64,000 nucleotides of DNA from Planctomycetota bacterium (GTDB taxonomy: Bacteria; Planctomycetota; UBA8108; UBA1146), in assembly GCA_016776905.1 (NCBI GenBank), contig JADHSM010000002.1:186001-250000 (forward strand), given 5' to 3'. Under the pieces are notes generated by a model. That model was not told the origin of the DNA and ran no database searches. It saw nothing but the letters and a program-made list of their open reading frames with translations. Position numbers and translations under genes: made by a program. Within the stretch, counting starts at the first letter, position 1. Each line of letters begins with the position of its first letter. This document shows, in pieces, positions 1 through 8,129 of this stretch.

Positions 1-101
1 GCATGTGAGGGGTTGAAGGGCTCTGTATTGGTAGCCTCAACCGAATCTGAGGCTTAGGATCAAGAGAGTTACATTTTCCGTAAGAGGATCCGGAGGTTCA
101 G

Positions 102-1274
102 ATGAGCGAGCCCAGCAATGCCCACGAAAACAACAAGGGTTTCGAACCCTCATGCACCGATGCCGAAGGCTGTAGAGAGATTCTTCGCCGAGTCGTTGGC
201 GGTGAGCGTATTCAGGTCGAAGAAGCACTTTCACTCGCTCTGTATGCGGACGCCGACGAACTCTTCGCATGCTCAGATGCTGTCAGACAAAACAAGCATC
301 CTGACGGGATCGTGACCTACGTCGTCGACAGGAACATCAACTATAGTAATGTCTGCACCTCTGTGTGTTCCTTCTGTGCCTTCTACCGAAAACCAGGCGA
401 CTCTGAAGGGTACGTCTTGAGCCTCGATGATATTCATCAGAAGGTAGATGAAACCATCCAGCTAGGAGGAAGCGGAACGTTGATGCAGGGCGGACTGCAT
501 CCGGATCTTCCTATGAGCTGGTATACCGACATGCTACGCAGCATTAAAGATCGCCATCCAGAATTTTACCTTCACTGTTTTTCACCTACAGAAGTCCATG
601 CCTTCACTTCGGTGACAGGGCTATCGACAGCAGAGGTTCTAGGACAACTGAAAGAAGCGGGGCTGGATTCGATTCCCGGCGGAGGTGGAGAAATCCTCGT
701 CGATGCCATTCGAAAACGAAGACGATCCTCCTGTGGAGCAGACGAGTGGCTCGATGTTTCCGCAACGGCCCACGAATTAGGCATCCCTACGACAGCCACG
801 ATGATGATCGGGCTTGGTGAAGAAAATTGGATGCGAGCAGAGCATCTTAAAAGAGTTCGAGATGTCCAAGATCAAACTGGAGGATTCATATCCTTCATTC
901 CATGGACCTTTCAGCCCGACAACACACCTCTTGGGAAAAAGATTACCGAACGAGTTCCGCCACACGAGTACTCTCGCTGGCTTGCGGTGTCTCGCATTTT
1001 CCTCGACAACATCGACAACCTTCAAGTCTCATGGCTCACAGTGGGCCTTGAAGAAGGACGGCTCGGTTTGCAACGTGGGGCAAATGACTTGGGGTCAGTC
1101 ATGATTGAAGAAAATGTCATCTCCGTGGCAGGTGCGAATCACCAAGCGACCGAAACTCTCCTCAGGAATACGATTGAAGAAGCGGGCTTCCAGCCGGGAC
1201 TGCGTAATGCCGGTTATCGCCGCCTGAAAGATCGCCCGATCCCTTCTCCTCAGCAGGTGACCCCGCATGAATAA
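102..1274 (+). CDS. mqnC: Cyclic dehypoxanthinyl futalosine synthase (radical SAM)
   Basis: A radical SAM enzyme of the futalosine route to menaquinone, which cyclises dehypoxanthine futalosine in the cytoplasm. The CxxxCxxC iron-sulfur motif is visible at Cys85, Cys89 and Cys92 (CTSVCSFC). It is followed by the family hallmarks LMQGGLHPDL, the FSPTEV segment, SIPGGGGEIL and TMMIGLGE. The length (390 aa) is normal for the family, with a slightly long N-terminus. The start is supported by a GGAGG box about 6 bases upstream of the ATG. The stop codon lies inside the next gene, so the two are probably co-translated. MqnC and MqnE/CofH are close relatives; the GGGGEIL segment and the overall pattern favour MqnC. 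The other mqn genes are not in the window. Confidence 0.9.
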   Translation: MSEPSNAHENNKGFEPSCTDAEGCREILRRVVGGERIQVEEALSLALYADADELFACSDAVRQNKHPDGIVTYVVDRNINYSNVCTSVCSFCAFYRKPGDSEGYVLSLDDIHQKVDETIQLGGSGTLMQGGLHPDLPMSWYTDMLRSIKDRHPEFYLHCFSPTEVHAFTSVTGLSTAEVLGQLKEAGLDSIPGGGGEILVDAIRKRRRSSCGADEWLDVSATAHELGIPTTATMMIGLGEENWMRAEHLKRVRDVQDQTGGFISFIPWTFQPDNTPLGKKITERVPPHEYSRWLAVSRIFLDNIDNLQVSWLTVGLEEGRLGLQRGANDLGSVMIEENVISVAGANHQATETLLRNTIEEAGFQPGLRNAGYRRLKDRPIPSPQQVTPHE

Positions 1275-2064
1275 ACCGGCACTCGATCCCAGATTGACCC
1301 GTGACGAAACGACTCAGGTCGTCGAAGGTCTCGTCACGGGCTGGACGATCCCTGAGGAGGTTCCTCAAGGACTTTCCACGGCCATAGTCCCCAACTCCGA
1401 ATGCCCAGAAGGAGCCCAGTTCACGGCTCGTACTCTTCATACTCTCGTACTGAGATCCCGACCCCGAACCTTGGTCGTATTGTCCAGTGAAGACATCGAG
1501 AAGCCTGAACTAGTGGCGATGGGACAGATACAAACAGCCCTTGGAGCCAGTTCAGTAGATGAACGCTTGGCAGCAAGAATCGCCTCTGAACTGGGAACTT
1601 CTCTCGAGATTGTCTCCGGTGATTCGAAGAATATTCTCTCACTTCAGAGAATGGTTCCCCTACTCTGCCAAGTCCTCGCTCCAGGATGTCGATTTGTTCC
1701 CATAATTCTTCCTCGAGAATCCACCCATGAATTCACACCCGAAAAATTGGGCGCAAAATTGGGCTCCATTCTACAAACTGAGCAAGGCGCATGCTTGATT
1801 GCAGGTTTCCAACTTCCCAAGAGAGAAAAATTGGGATCTTCTGACAGCGTGTCCGACGATGCTTCCATCATTCGCCACATCCTTGAACCCGATACAAAAA
1901 ACCTGATGACGTCCAGCATGTTGGTCAACATTCAGGATTTCTCTCCTGTTGTTGTCGCCGTTGAACACTCTCAAAAAAGACATGCTCAAAGAGGTTTCCT
2001 TCTCGAGCATGGATCGGTGGGGAAACAGGACCAACAACGTGGAGCAGCTTCACTGGTGCTTTAG
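1267..2064 (+). CDS. MEMO1/AmmeMemoRadiSam-B-like protein with degraded active site
   Basis: The 265-aa product follows the MEMO family layout: an AIVP segment followed by a helix like the family's IVPHAGY region, a VVLSSE strand, a VDERLAARI segment, and a late LSLQRMVPLL...FVPIILP block matching the usual HSLEVQLPFL..VPI. The expected metal-ligand histidines are not seen: PHAGY reads PNSEC and the GPNH-type segment reads SSED. It is therefore either a divergent member or a non-catalytic one. It overlaps the end of mqnC by 8 bases and lies 22 bases before the adenosyltransferase, so one operon is likely. The family assignment is from pattern memory only and is moderate. Confidence 0.5.
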   Translation: MNKPALDPRLTRDETTQVVEGLVTGWTIPEEVPQGLSTAIVPNSECPEGAQFTARTLHTLVLRSRPRTLVVLSSEDIEKPELVAMGQIQTALGASSVDERLAARIASELGTSLEIVSGDSKNILSLQRMVPLLCQVLAPGCRFVPIILPRESTHEFTPEKLGAKLGSILQTEQGACLIAGFQLPKREKLGSSDSVSDDASIIRHILEPDTKNLMTSSMLVNIQDFSPVVVAVEHSQKRHAQRGFLLEHGSVGKQDQQRGAASLVL

Positions 2065-2086
2065 GAAAACAAAGGAGAATAAGAGA

Positions 2087-2671
2087 GTGACTTCCATAGC
2101 AACAGGTGGAGGAGATGAAGGGGATACCGGGATACTCGGATCCGGTCGTGTCTCCAAAAACAATCCCCGCATCGAAGCGTACGGCAGTGTCGACGAACTC
2201 AATTCCGAAATCGGAGTGGTTCTAGCAGCAGGATCACCTCCACACTGCGATCCTCAAAGAGTTCTCGCCCCGCAGATTCAACTTCAACTGACAAAGCTAC
2301 AATCACTTCTATTCGACCTTGGAACAGACTTGGCACAACCCGGTTGCGGAACTCAAAGTGGCCCAAGTACTCGAATAACTCATAAACACTCGGATCTTCT
2401 CACCGAATGGATTCATGAATGGGAAGCTATTTTGCCTCCACTCAAACAGTTCATTATTCCGGGTGGATCTCTGAATGCAGCGCATCTGCACAGAGCACGT
2501 ACCGTCTGTCGTAGAGCAGAAAGAAACACTGTCCAGTTTCTCAAGGAAGCGGCTGAAGGGCATTCGGCCGTCGTCTTTCTCAATAGGCTGTCAGATTTAC
2601 TCTTTCTACAAGCACGGGCAGCAAATCAATCGGATGGACTCTCGGACGTTCCCTGGGTTTCAGAAGCTTAA
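2087..2671 (+). CDS. PduO-type ATP:cob(I)alamin adenosyltransferase
   Basis: Transfers the adenosyl group of ATP to cob(I)alamin to make adenosylcobalamin in the cytoplasm. The N-terminal TGGGDEGDTGIL loop that binds ATP, the RIEAYGSVDELN motif and the late RRAER and FLNRLSDLLF motifs are all present. I place the start at the GTG at 2087, directly before TSIATGGGDEG, because an AAAGGAG box lies 9 bases upstream. A longer reading starting inside the previous gene is possible but has no ribosome site and adds residues that do not fit the family. The 194-aa length is normal. The gene ends convergently, overlapping the CYTH gene by 4 bases. Confidence 0.9.
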   Translation: MTSIATGGGDEGDTGILGSGRVSKNNPRIEAYGSVDELNSEIGVVLAAGSPPHCDPQRVLAPQIQLQLTKLQSLLFDLGTDLAQPGCGTQSGPSTRITHKHSDLLTEWIHEWEAILPPLKQFIIPGGSLNAAHLHRARTVCRRAERNTVQFLKEAAEGHSAVVFLNRLSDLLFLQARAANQSDGLSDVPWVSEA

Positions 2672-3303
2672 ACTTCTTCAGGGTCACCATGTGCCCCGGC
2701 TTCCAGCAATCTGAAGAGCAGCGCTGATTTCGATTCGTCACAGTTCACGATAGGTATATTGAGTTCCTGCAACTGACGGCTCAGGTACTTTCTCGCCGTC
2801 TCCGTATCATCACATTCAATTTCAACTTCACATCTCATGACATTTCCGGGGAATGAAGTTTTATCCACTTCGATCATGAGATCATCTTCCACCTGATACC
2901 GTCTGCGCTCATTGGAAGATCTCCCCCATTCAGTGAGCTGCACGAGTTCACAGCCGCAATGATCATATAGAGCTTTCACCGTTCCCAATCGGTTCAAAGA
3001 AGAGTTCTCCTCTCTCAGAATGAGCGCAGAAACCCATTCCTCCTTAAGAATATCCGAATACTCATGAGCGATTGAAACCCCTTGAATAAGACTACCCCGA
3101 ACTTTCAGTGTCAGTTCGGCTTCATTCTCACAGAGGCGTAGGCGCAGTATTGCTCCACTTTCCTTGATCATGCCTTCGAAATCGAAATAGATATTTGTTT
3201 GCTGAAGCGTATCGATATATCCAGGAAGAATAGAACAGAGTTGGAGCAGAGCCGCTTCGTCAGGAAGAAGCAGTTTCAATTCAACCTCAGACGAAGACTT
3301 CAA
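2668..3303 (-). CDS. CYTH-domain protein (adenylate cyclase IV / triphosphatase fold)
   Basis: A 211-aa protein with the CYTH signature ExExK at Glu6, Glu8 and Lys10 (EVELKL). It also shows the later YFDFEG, LRLRLCENEAELTLKVRG and EVEIECDD strands that form the triphosphate tunnel. Members hydrolyse triphosphate compounds or, less often, make cAMP; the substrate cannot be read from sequence. The likely start is a TTG at 3303 that overlaps the stop of the upstream NYN gene (TTGA), so translation is probably coupled. Its 3' end overlaps the convergent adenosyltransferase gene by 4 bases. Confidence 0.8.
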   Translation of the reverse strand: MKSSSEVELKLLLPDEAALLQLCSILPGYIDTLQQTNIYFDFEGMIKESGAILRLRLCENEAELTLKVRGSLIQGVSIAHEYSDILKEEWVSALILREENSSLNRLGTVKALYDHCGCELVQLTEWGRSSNERRRYQVEDDLMIEVDKTSFPGNVMRCEVEIECDDTETARKYLSRQLQELNIPIVNCDESKSALLFRLLEAGAHGDPEEV

Positions 3304-3794
3304 GATTCGTCTTCTTCAGAAAATTGATCCAGCCAATAATTAACCTGATTCTTACTTCTAGGCGCGGCAGGCTTGTCCCCTGAATCGGAACTGGAGGATT
3401 TCCCCTTGCTCGATTTACGCCCCTTGAGAACCAAAGATCTGAATTCTGAACATGAAATCCAAATGACTCCACCCCCATCAATTCGGCTACCAATATCTGA
3501 ACGGTCATTGGTGACGATTCTTGTCTGTTCTGCGAAAGGTGCTTTTCTGGCCAAGGAAAGAACCAGGTCATCAGCGGTTTGCCCTCTGCGAGCCACGAGA
3601 ATCTCTAAGCCCGCTCTTTCCGGGCCACCGGAGCCGCCATCCATCACCAGCTGAAATCGGTGATCGTTTCCACAAACGCGCGAAAGCTCAGAGTGCAACA
3701 ATTTCTTCGCAGACTCCATCCCACTCTCTGTCATTTTTTGACGGAACATGGGATCGGAATGGATCAGGTTATTTCCATCGATAATCCAGAGCAC
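3300..3794 (-). CDS. NYN-domain ribonuclease, YacP/Rae1-like
   Basis: The 164-aa product begins with LWIIDGNNL, the PIN-like nuclease start of the YacP/NYN family. It continues with VMDGG, TADDLVLSLA and IVTNDRSD, which supply the acidic metal-binding residues. B. subtilis YacP (Rae1) cleaves mRNA on ribosomes; whether this one does is inference. The start is a GTG preceded by ACGAGGT. The C-terminal 40 residues are basic and Ser-rich and look unstructured. It sits between a small Cys protein and the CYTH gene in a tight minus-strand run. Confidence 0.75.
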   Translation of the reverse strand: MLWIIDGNNLIHSDPMFRQKMTESGMESAKKLLHSELSRVCGNDHRFQLVMDGGSGGPERAGLEILVARRGQTADDLVLSLARKAPFAEQTRIVTNDRSDIGSRIDGGGVIWISCSEFRSLVLKGRKSSKGKSSSSDSGDKPAAPRSKNQVNYWLDQFSEEDES

Positions 3795-3812
3795 CTGACC
3801 TCGTAACTATTT

Positions 3813-4121
3813 CTAATCAAAATCAAAGATCGAGGGAGGTTTTTTATTGGGGTCGTCTTCGGCCTTCTTCAATCCCTCGTCAAAAAGTTGATCCAACTTA
3901 TTCTCGCGCCCATCTTCTTTGGCGAGTTCTTTTTCGAACTTTTCTTGGGCTCGATCAGGCGCAGAAACTGCATCTCCAACAGCATCCTCGAATGACTTTG
4001 TCTTTCCCTCTTCGGCTCCCTTAACGCTATGGAAGATTCTTCGCGCACGGGGATCAATCGTTAACCGACAGTCACAATGGGGACATTCAACTTCAAAAAG
4101 ACCATCTGGGCGATTTGTCAT
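3813..4121 (-). CDS. Small hypothetical protein with CPHCDC motif
   Basis: A 102-aa protein, not assigned to a family. The N-terminus carries ECPHCDCRLTID, half of a zinc ribbon with no second Cys pair, so metal binding would need a partner or a dimer. The rest is acidic and Lys-rich, helical in character, and ends in PPSIFDFD. It lies 6 bases after folE and 18 bases before the NYN nuclease gene on the same strand, which suggests co-transcription. No signal peptide or membrane segment is seen. Confidence 0.65.
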   Translation of the reverse strand: MTNRPDGLFEVECPHCDCRLTIDPRARRIFHSVKGAEEGKTKSFEDAVGDAVSAPDRAQEKFEKELAKEDGRENKLDQLFDEGLKKAEDDPNKKPPSIFDFD

Positions 4122-4127
4122 CCACGC

Positions 4128-4694
4128 TTACTTTCCGTAAATGAGATTGAGAACCTCGTTACGAGTCGCTTGATTTTCCCTCATGAGACCACGCATTGCT
4201 GAGGTGGTCATAACTCCACCGGGCTTCTTCACTCCTCGCATCGTCATACAAGTATGCGAGGCTTCGAGGACAACAGTGACCCCTTTGGGTTCAAGAGCCG
4301 TAGAAATCAGATCGGCTATCTGCGCCGTCAATCGCTCTTGGACCTGTGGCCTCTTTGCAAAGTGATCCACTGCTCTCGCAAGCTTGGATAAACCGACGAT
4401 CTTTCCTGAAGGAAGATAAGCGACATGCGCTTTGCCGGTAAAAGGCATCAGATGGTGTTCGCAAAGAGAGACGAACGGAATGTCTTTCAGAAGAACAATC
4501 TCGTCATAATCTTCTTCGAAAACAGTATTCAAGACATTTGAGCTATCCTCGCGGAGTCCTTCAAAAATTTCTGAATACATACGAGCAACACGGTCCGGGG
4601 TATTCAAGAGACCTTCTCGAAGGGGGTTTTCACCCACACCCTCAAGAATCAACTTTACGCCTTCGCGGATTTTTTCAGAATCAAATTCGTTCAT
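4128..4694 (-). CDS. folE: GTP cyclohydrolase I
   Basis: Converts GTP to 7,8-dihydroneopterin triphosphate, the first step of folate (and queuosine precursor) synthesis. Zinc and catalytic residues are visible in [11 protein letters not shown] and in [10 protein letters not shown], with the intervening [23 protein letters not shown] region intact. The ATG at 4694 (MNEFDSEK) is preferred over an upstream in-frame TTG. It directly follows the TatD-like gene (13 bases). A folK gene lies at about 40 kb in the same window, while tgt at about 49 kb uses the queuosine branch product. Confidence 0.95.
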   Translation of the reverse strand: MNEFDSEKIREGVKLILEGVGENPLREGLLNTPDRVARMYSEIFEGLREDSSNVLNTVFEEDYDEIVLLKDIPFVSLCEHHLMPFTGKAHVAYLPSGKIVGLSKLARAVDHFAKRPQVQERLTAQIADLISTALEPKGVTVVLEASHTCMTMRGVKKPGGVMTTSAMRGLMRENQATRNEVLNLIYGK

Positions 4695-4706
4695 GGTTAG
4701 ATTCAA

Positions 4707-5516
4707 TTATTCCCATCCTGGTTTTAAATCGACCTTGCCTGAAAGTGAATAAAAATCGATGGGATTGTCCCAGACAATCTTCCTGATCGTCTCTTCGGTG
4801 AATCCCTGTCTCCTCATAGCCCAAATAGTCCTTGGAACGCTAAGAGGATCAGACGGCCCCCAGTCACATGACGAGTTGACCAACATCATTTCTGCACCTT
4901 GCTCCTGAAAAATCGCAGTCGCTCTTTCAGGGCTCAGCTTGGTGACGGGGTAGACCGTATGCCCACACCAGAAACCATTATCTTTACTCACTTGAATTGT
5001 TTCTTCAGTATTGTGGTCCATGAGAATCTTTGCGGGATCCAATTTCATATCTTGAATCACCCGAATTGTTCTCTCTGTACCTTCCAACTTATTTCGGTGA
5101 GGCGTATGGATCATAACCGGCAGATCCGCCTCAAACGCCATTTCAAGTTGCTTTCTAAGAATGAGCTCTTCCTCATCAGTGATGAGGTCAAATCCCAACT
5201 CACCAACTGCAACTACTGAAGGATGCTGAAACCACTCTGGCATTCTTTCGAGAACTTCTTTCGCCAATTCCGTATTGTTGGCTTCACGTGGATTCACTCC
5301 GATAGTGCAAAAGTGTTGGATTCCATATTCTGCAGCACGTTGTCTCTCAAAGTTCGTAATGTGATCGAAGTAATCGTAAAACGTACCGGAATACTTGCGA
5401 GGTTCACCCAACCAAAATGAGGGCTCAGTGATCGCTACAATTCCTGCAACGGCCATCTTTTCGTAGTCGTCAGTGATCCTCGAAATCATATGGCTATGAG
5501 GGTCAAAGATACGCAT
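4707..5516 (-). CDS. TatD-family metal hydrolase, EboB-like
   Basis: A 269-aa TIM-barrel amidohydrolase. It has the metal-binding start FDPHSHM, VAVGELGFD, MIHTPHRNK, MDHNTEETI and VNSSCDWGPSDPL. This set, especially ITEPSFWLGEPR near residue 31, resembles the EboB branch known from the cyanobacterial and flavobacterial ebo clusters rather than TatD DNase. None of the other ebo genes (UbiA-like, EboA, EboE) are near. It is followed immediately by folE. The substrate is unknown. Confidence 0.7.
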   Translation of the reverse strand: MRIFDPHSHMISRITDDYEKMAVAGIVAITEPSFWLGEPRKYSGTFYDYFDHITNFERQRAAEYGIQHFCTIGVNPREANNTELAKEVLERMPEWFQHPSVVAVGELGFDLITDEEELILRKQLEMAFEADLPVMIHTPHRNKLEGTERTIRVIQDMKLDPAKILMDHNTEETIQVSKDNGFWCGHTVYPVTKLSPERATAIFQEQGAEMMLVNSSCDWGPSDPLSVPRTIWAMRRQGFTEETIRKIVWDNPIDFYSLSGKVDLKPGWE

Positions 5517-5657
5517 GGGCTCACGTCTCGCTTTCTTATCTTTCCGAAGTCTTCAGAAAGTTTTCGCAGTTTATGGTAACTCAGGGCCAAGCAACTTTCC
5601 TGCTTGTTCACAGGATGTTTTCACCTGAACCGGATCTCGAGGTCTGGGCTCTTTATT

Positions 5658-6581
5658 TCAAGATTCGTGGTGCTCTATCCAACGCTCAGCATCGATAGCA
5701 GCAGCACAGCCACTTCCTGCGGCAGTAATCGCCTGTCTGTAGGTGAAGTCCTGAACATCTCCGCATGCGAAGACTCCCTGGACGCTGGTTTTAGTGACCT
5801 CATGGGTATTGATATATCCATTGTCATGCAAATCTAGTTTGCCCTCGAAAAGTGAGGTGTTGGGAGTATGCCCGATCGCAACGAAAACTCCTTGAAGTGG
5901 CAAAGTCACTTTGTCACCACTCTCCAGATTTTCAACTTCAACGCCGCTGACTTTACCTTCTTCTTCCAATACTTCAGTAATGGCGGAATGCCACATGAAC
6001 TCGATCTTGGGATTATCAAATGCCTTCTGCTGCATGATCTTTGAGGCCCGAAGCTCACCCCGTCTATGGATGACGGTCACCTTGTCGGCAAATTTTGTCA
6101 GGAAGACGGCCTCTTCCATAGCAGAATCTCCACCACCGACTACAGCGATCTCTTGCCCCTTGAAGAAGAACCCATCACATGTGGCACATGTACTGACTCC
6201 GTGTCCCATCAGTCGGCTTTCTGATTCTAGCCCTAGCATTCTTGCACTCGCCCCTGTGGAAATGATAACGGTATTGGCTTTCACTTCCTGTGTGGAACTC
6301 TTAACGGTGTAAGGGTGACTTGAAAAATCTACCTCTACCACATTTTCGTAATGGATCTCTGCACCGAACCGCTCAGCCTGCTTACGAAAATTTTCCATCA
6401 ACTCCGGCCCCATGATGCCTTCTGGGAAGCCTGGATAATTTTCGACATCGGTCGTGAGCATCAACTGTCCACCACTATTCGCTCCCGCAAATACCAAAGG
6501 ATTTAACTGTGCCCTACCGGAATAAACTGCAGCGGTATATCCTGCTGGCCCTGAGCCAATGATCACGACTTCGCGAACCAT
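5658..6581 (-). CDS. trxB: Thioredoxin reductase
   Basis: An FAD and NADPH enzyme that reduces thioredoxin in the cytoplasm. It shows the FAD loop GSGPAG (residues 9-14), the redox pair CATC (132-135), the NADPH loop VGGGDSAMEE and the closing GVFACGDVQDF...AAGSGCAAA. The 307-aa length is normal. I chose the ATG at 6581 (MVREVV) because an AGAGGTAA box precedes it; a start 27 bases upstream would put that box inside the gene. It is the likely electron source for trxA (16.8 kb) and, through it, the Sec-DsbD at 28 kb. Confidence 0.95.
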   Translation of the reverse strand: MVREVVIIGSGPAGYTAAVYSGRAQLNPLVFAGANSGGQLMLTTDVENYPGFPEGIMGPELMENFRKQAERFGAEIHYENVVEVDFSSHPYTVKSSTQEVKANTVIISTGASARMLGLESESRLMGHGVSTCATCDGFFFKGQEIAVVGGGDSAMEEAVFLTKFADKVTVIHRRGELRASKIMQQKAFDNPKIEFMWHSAITEVLEEEGKVSGVEVENLESGDKVTLPLQGVFVAIGHTPNTSLFEGKLDLHDNGYINTHEVTKTSVQGVFACGDVQDFTYRQAITAAGSGCAAAIDAERWIEHHES

Positions 6582-6950
6582 TTCGTTACCTCTTTCCAAA
6601 CCGGACAACTTTCCGGGGAAGGCTTTGAGAATCTTAGTCCAGCAGTCTAAGTCAGCACCGACTCACTTTCGAGTGGACCCGATCAGGCCTTTTTCACTCA
6701 ATGCAGCGGATTTCTTCAAATCTTGCCCCCAAATCTGGGGTTCTCTGAGTGAAGAGAATCAATACCTCTCATACGTTGTCGCAAATCCCTTTAAAATAAG
6801 GGCTTAAGCAATACGGCTCAGGACCTGATTCTCTGGAAACTCCTCGATTGTCCGGTAACCTGATCTTGGTGTGAGAAATGGCCACAGTTGGCCGAGATTT
6901 ACCGATCTCTCGCGGTATAAAAATAACTAGAAACTGTCTGGAGGAAAAGA
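6582..6950. other. Divergent intergenic region
   Basis: About 370 bases between trxB (minus) and the repeat-containing secreted protein (plus). I find no tRNA, riboswitch signature or convincing ORF. A TATAAA stretch at about 6914, some 35 bases before the downstream ATG, is a possible -10 element, and a GGAGG ribosome site sits at about 6941. Confidence 0.4.
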
Positions 6951-8126
6951 ATGATCTCTTTTCGAACACTCATCGGGATACTCATCATTTCATCCTCCTT
7001 TTTGGGAGCACTGATTTGTGCAGCTCCTTCAGATGCTCAGAATCACATTGATCAGAACCACATTGCTCAGAATCACATTGCTCAGAATCACATTGCTCAG
7101 AATCACATTGCTCAGAATCACATTGCTCAGAGCCAGCGGCTCCTTCAATCCGATGAAGCGGACTCCGAGGAGTCTGAAGACAGTGAACGCTCATACAAAA
7201 ATCCCCCCCTCCCTCCCCTAGAACTGACCGAAGACCTCAATAAAGATCTTGAACGATTCCGTCAACACATAGAGGACCGCGAATTTTCAAAAGCATTAGC
7301 GATCATCAAAAGAGTTCGGTCTAAAACTCGCAAGCCCGAGGATAGTGTCGCAACCATCATCGATCGTTACTTCAGAGAAGCAGAAGCCGGAACTGTTCTC
7401 GACAAAGCCCAGAAATACTCCGATAAAGAAAACTACCGAAAAGCTTTAGGAATCATTCTGAAGGAAGATCCCAAAGGTACGGAATACGAAGGCACGAGAA
7501 CTGGAGAAGAATTAACTGAGCTCCGTGAGATGCTTTTGGACGAGATTTTCTTCGTTCTCGAAGACTTCGAAAAATCGACCGCTACTTCAGGAGATAACGA
7601 CGAAGAGGAAGAAGAAGAAGGTGGTCGAGGTCAGCGAGGCCAACAAGGAGGCGCCTCTAAAATCGTCGGCGGAACCCCTGAAGATGGAGATGTTCGTAAC
7701 GGAAAATTCGCCATGCACTGGCAAACATCCGACAGACTCTCTTGGGTCACCTTGGGAAATAAAGCTTTTGAAAAAATGCTGGAAGACGGCGTAAGCCTTA
7801 CAGATTACAGATATCTAACAATATCTTTGCGCTGTGAGAATCCTTCCGCAAAGCCAAACATTCTGGTTCTATTCGATGTCGATGGAGAACAAGTCAGAGC
7901 ACCTCGCGGAGGAATGCGGCGCGGAGGCGCAAGAGCTTTCCAGCGGGATGGTTTCAATACCACAGTGAATCCCAAAGGTTCTTGGCGTGAATATCGCTTA
8001 GATTTGAAAAAATTCACCCGGAAGGGCGAAGTCGAATGGGATATGGTCGAGGCTCTTCGACTGATCTACACCGCGGGTCCAGATCATTTGATCATGATCG
8101 ACGACGTGAAACTTGAAAAACAGTAG
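6951..8126 (+). CDS. Secreted repeat protein with C-terminal beta-sandwich-like domain
   Basis: A 391-aa protein with a clear signal peptide (hydrophobic stretch about residues 6-24, ending near CAAPSDA). Directly after it come six 5-residue units of the type AQNHI (about residues 28-60). An acidic linker and a helical region (about 75-215) follow, then an Glu-rich and Gly/Arg/Gln-rich low-complexity linker. The last 130 residues (KIVGGTPEDGD to the end) look like a carbohydrate-binding-type jelly roll with the typical closing phrase IMIDDVKLE. A GGAGG box supports the start. It is 3 bases upstream of the esterase-dockerin gene. The exact role is unknown; export to the cell surface is inferred. 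Confidence 0.75.
   Translation: MISFRTLIGILIISSSFLGALICAAPSDAQNHIDQNHIAQNHIAQNHIAQNHIAQNHIAQSQRLLQSDEADSEESEDSERSYKNPPLPPLELTEDLNKDLERFRQHIEDREFSKALAIIKRVRSKTRKPEDSVATIIDRYFREAEAGTVLDKAQKYSDKENYRKALGIILKEDPKGTEYEGTRTGEELTELREMLLDEIFFVLEDFEKSTATSGDNDEEEEEEGGRGQRGQQGGASKIVGGTPEDGDVRNGKFAMHWQTSDRLSWVTLGNKAFEKMLEDGVSLTDYRYLTISLRCENPSAKPNILVLFDVDGEQVRAPRGGMRRGGARAFQRDGFNTTVNPKGSWREYRLDLKKFTRKGEVEWDMVEALRLIYTAGPDHLIMIDDVKLEKQ
7036..7130 (+). repeat. 15-bp in-frame tandem repeat, about 6.3 copies
   Basis: Six consecutive 15-base units CTCAGAATCACATTG and a final partial CTCAG. Unit 2 has two changes (ATCAGAACC...). Each unit encodes AQNHI, or DQNHI for unit 2. Units 3 to 6 are identical at DNA level, which points to recent slippage or expansion. 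Confidence 0.95.
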
Positions 8127-8129
8127 TCG

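Noticed and set aside
138-160. GTTTCGAACCC in mqnC, and GTTCGAACCC at about 40393 in folK, resemble the T-arm of a tRNA
   Set aside because: No acceptor or anticodon stems can be formed around either, and both lie inside strongly supported coding sequence.
1949-2086. Upstream extension of the adenosyltransferase gene to 1949
   Set aside because: It overlaps the MEMO-like gene, lacks a ribosome site and adds residues before the family start; the GTG at 2087 with AAAGGAG fits better.
7036-7130. Regular repeat array possibly a CRISPR
   Set aside because: The unit is 15 bases with no spacers and lies in frame inside a gene; it is a coding minisatellite. No cas genes are present.
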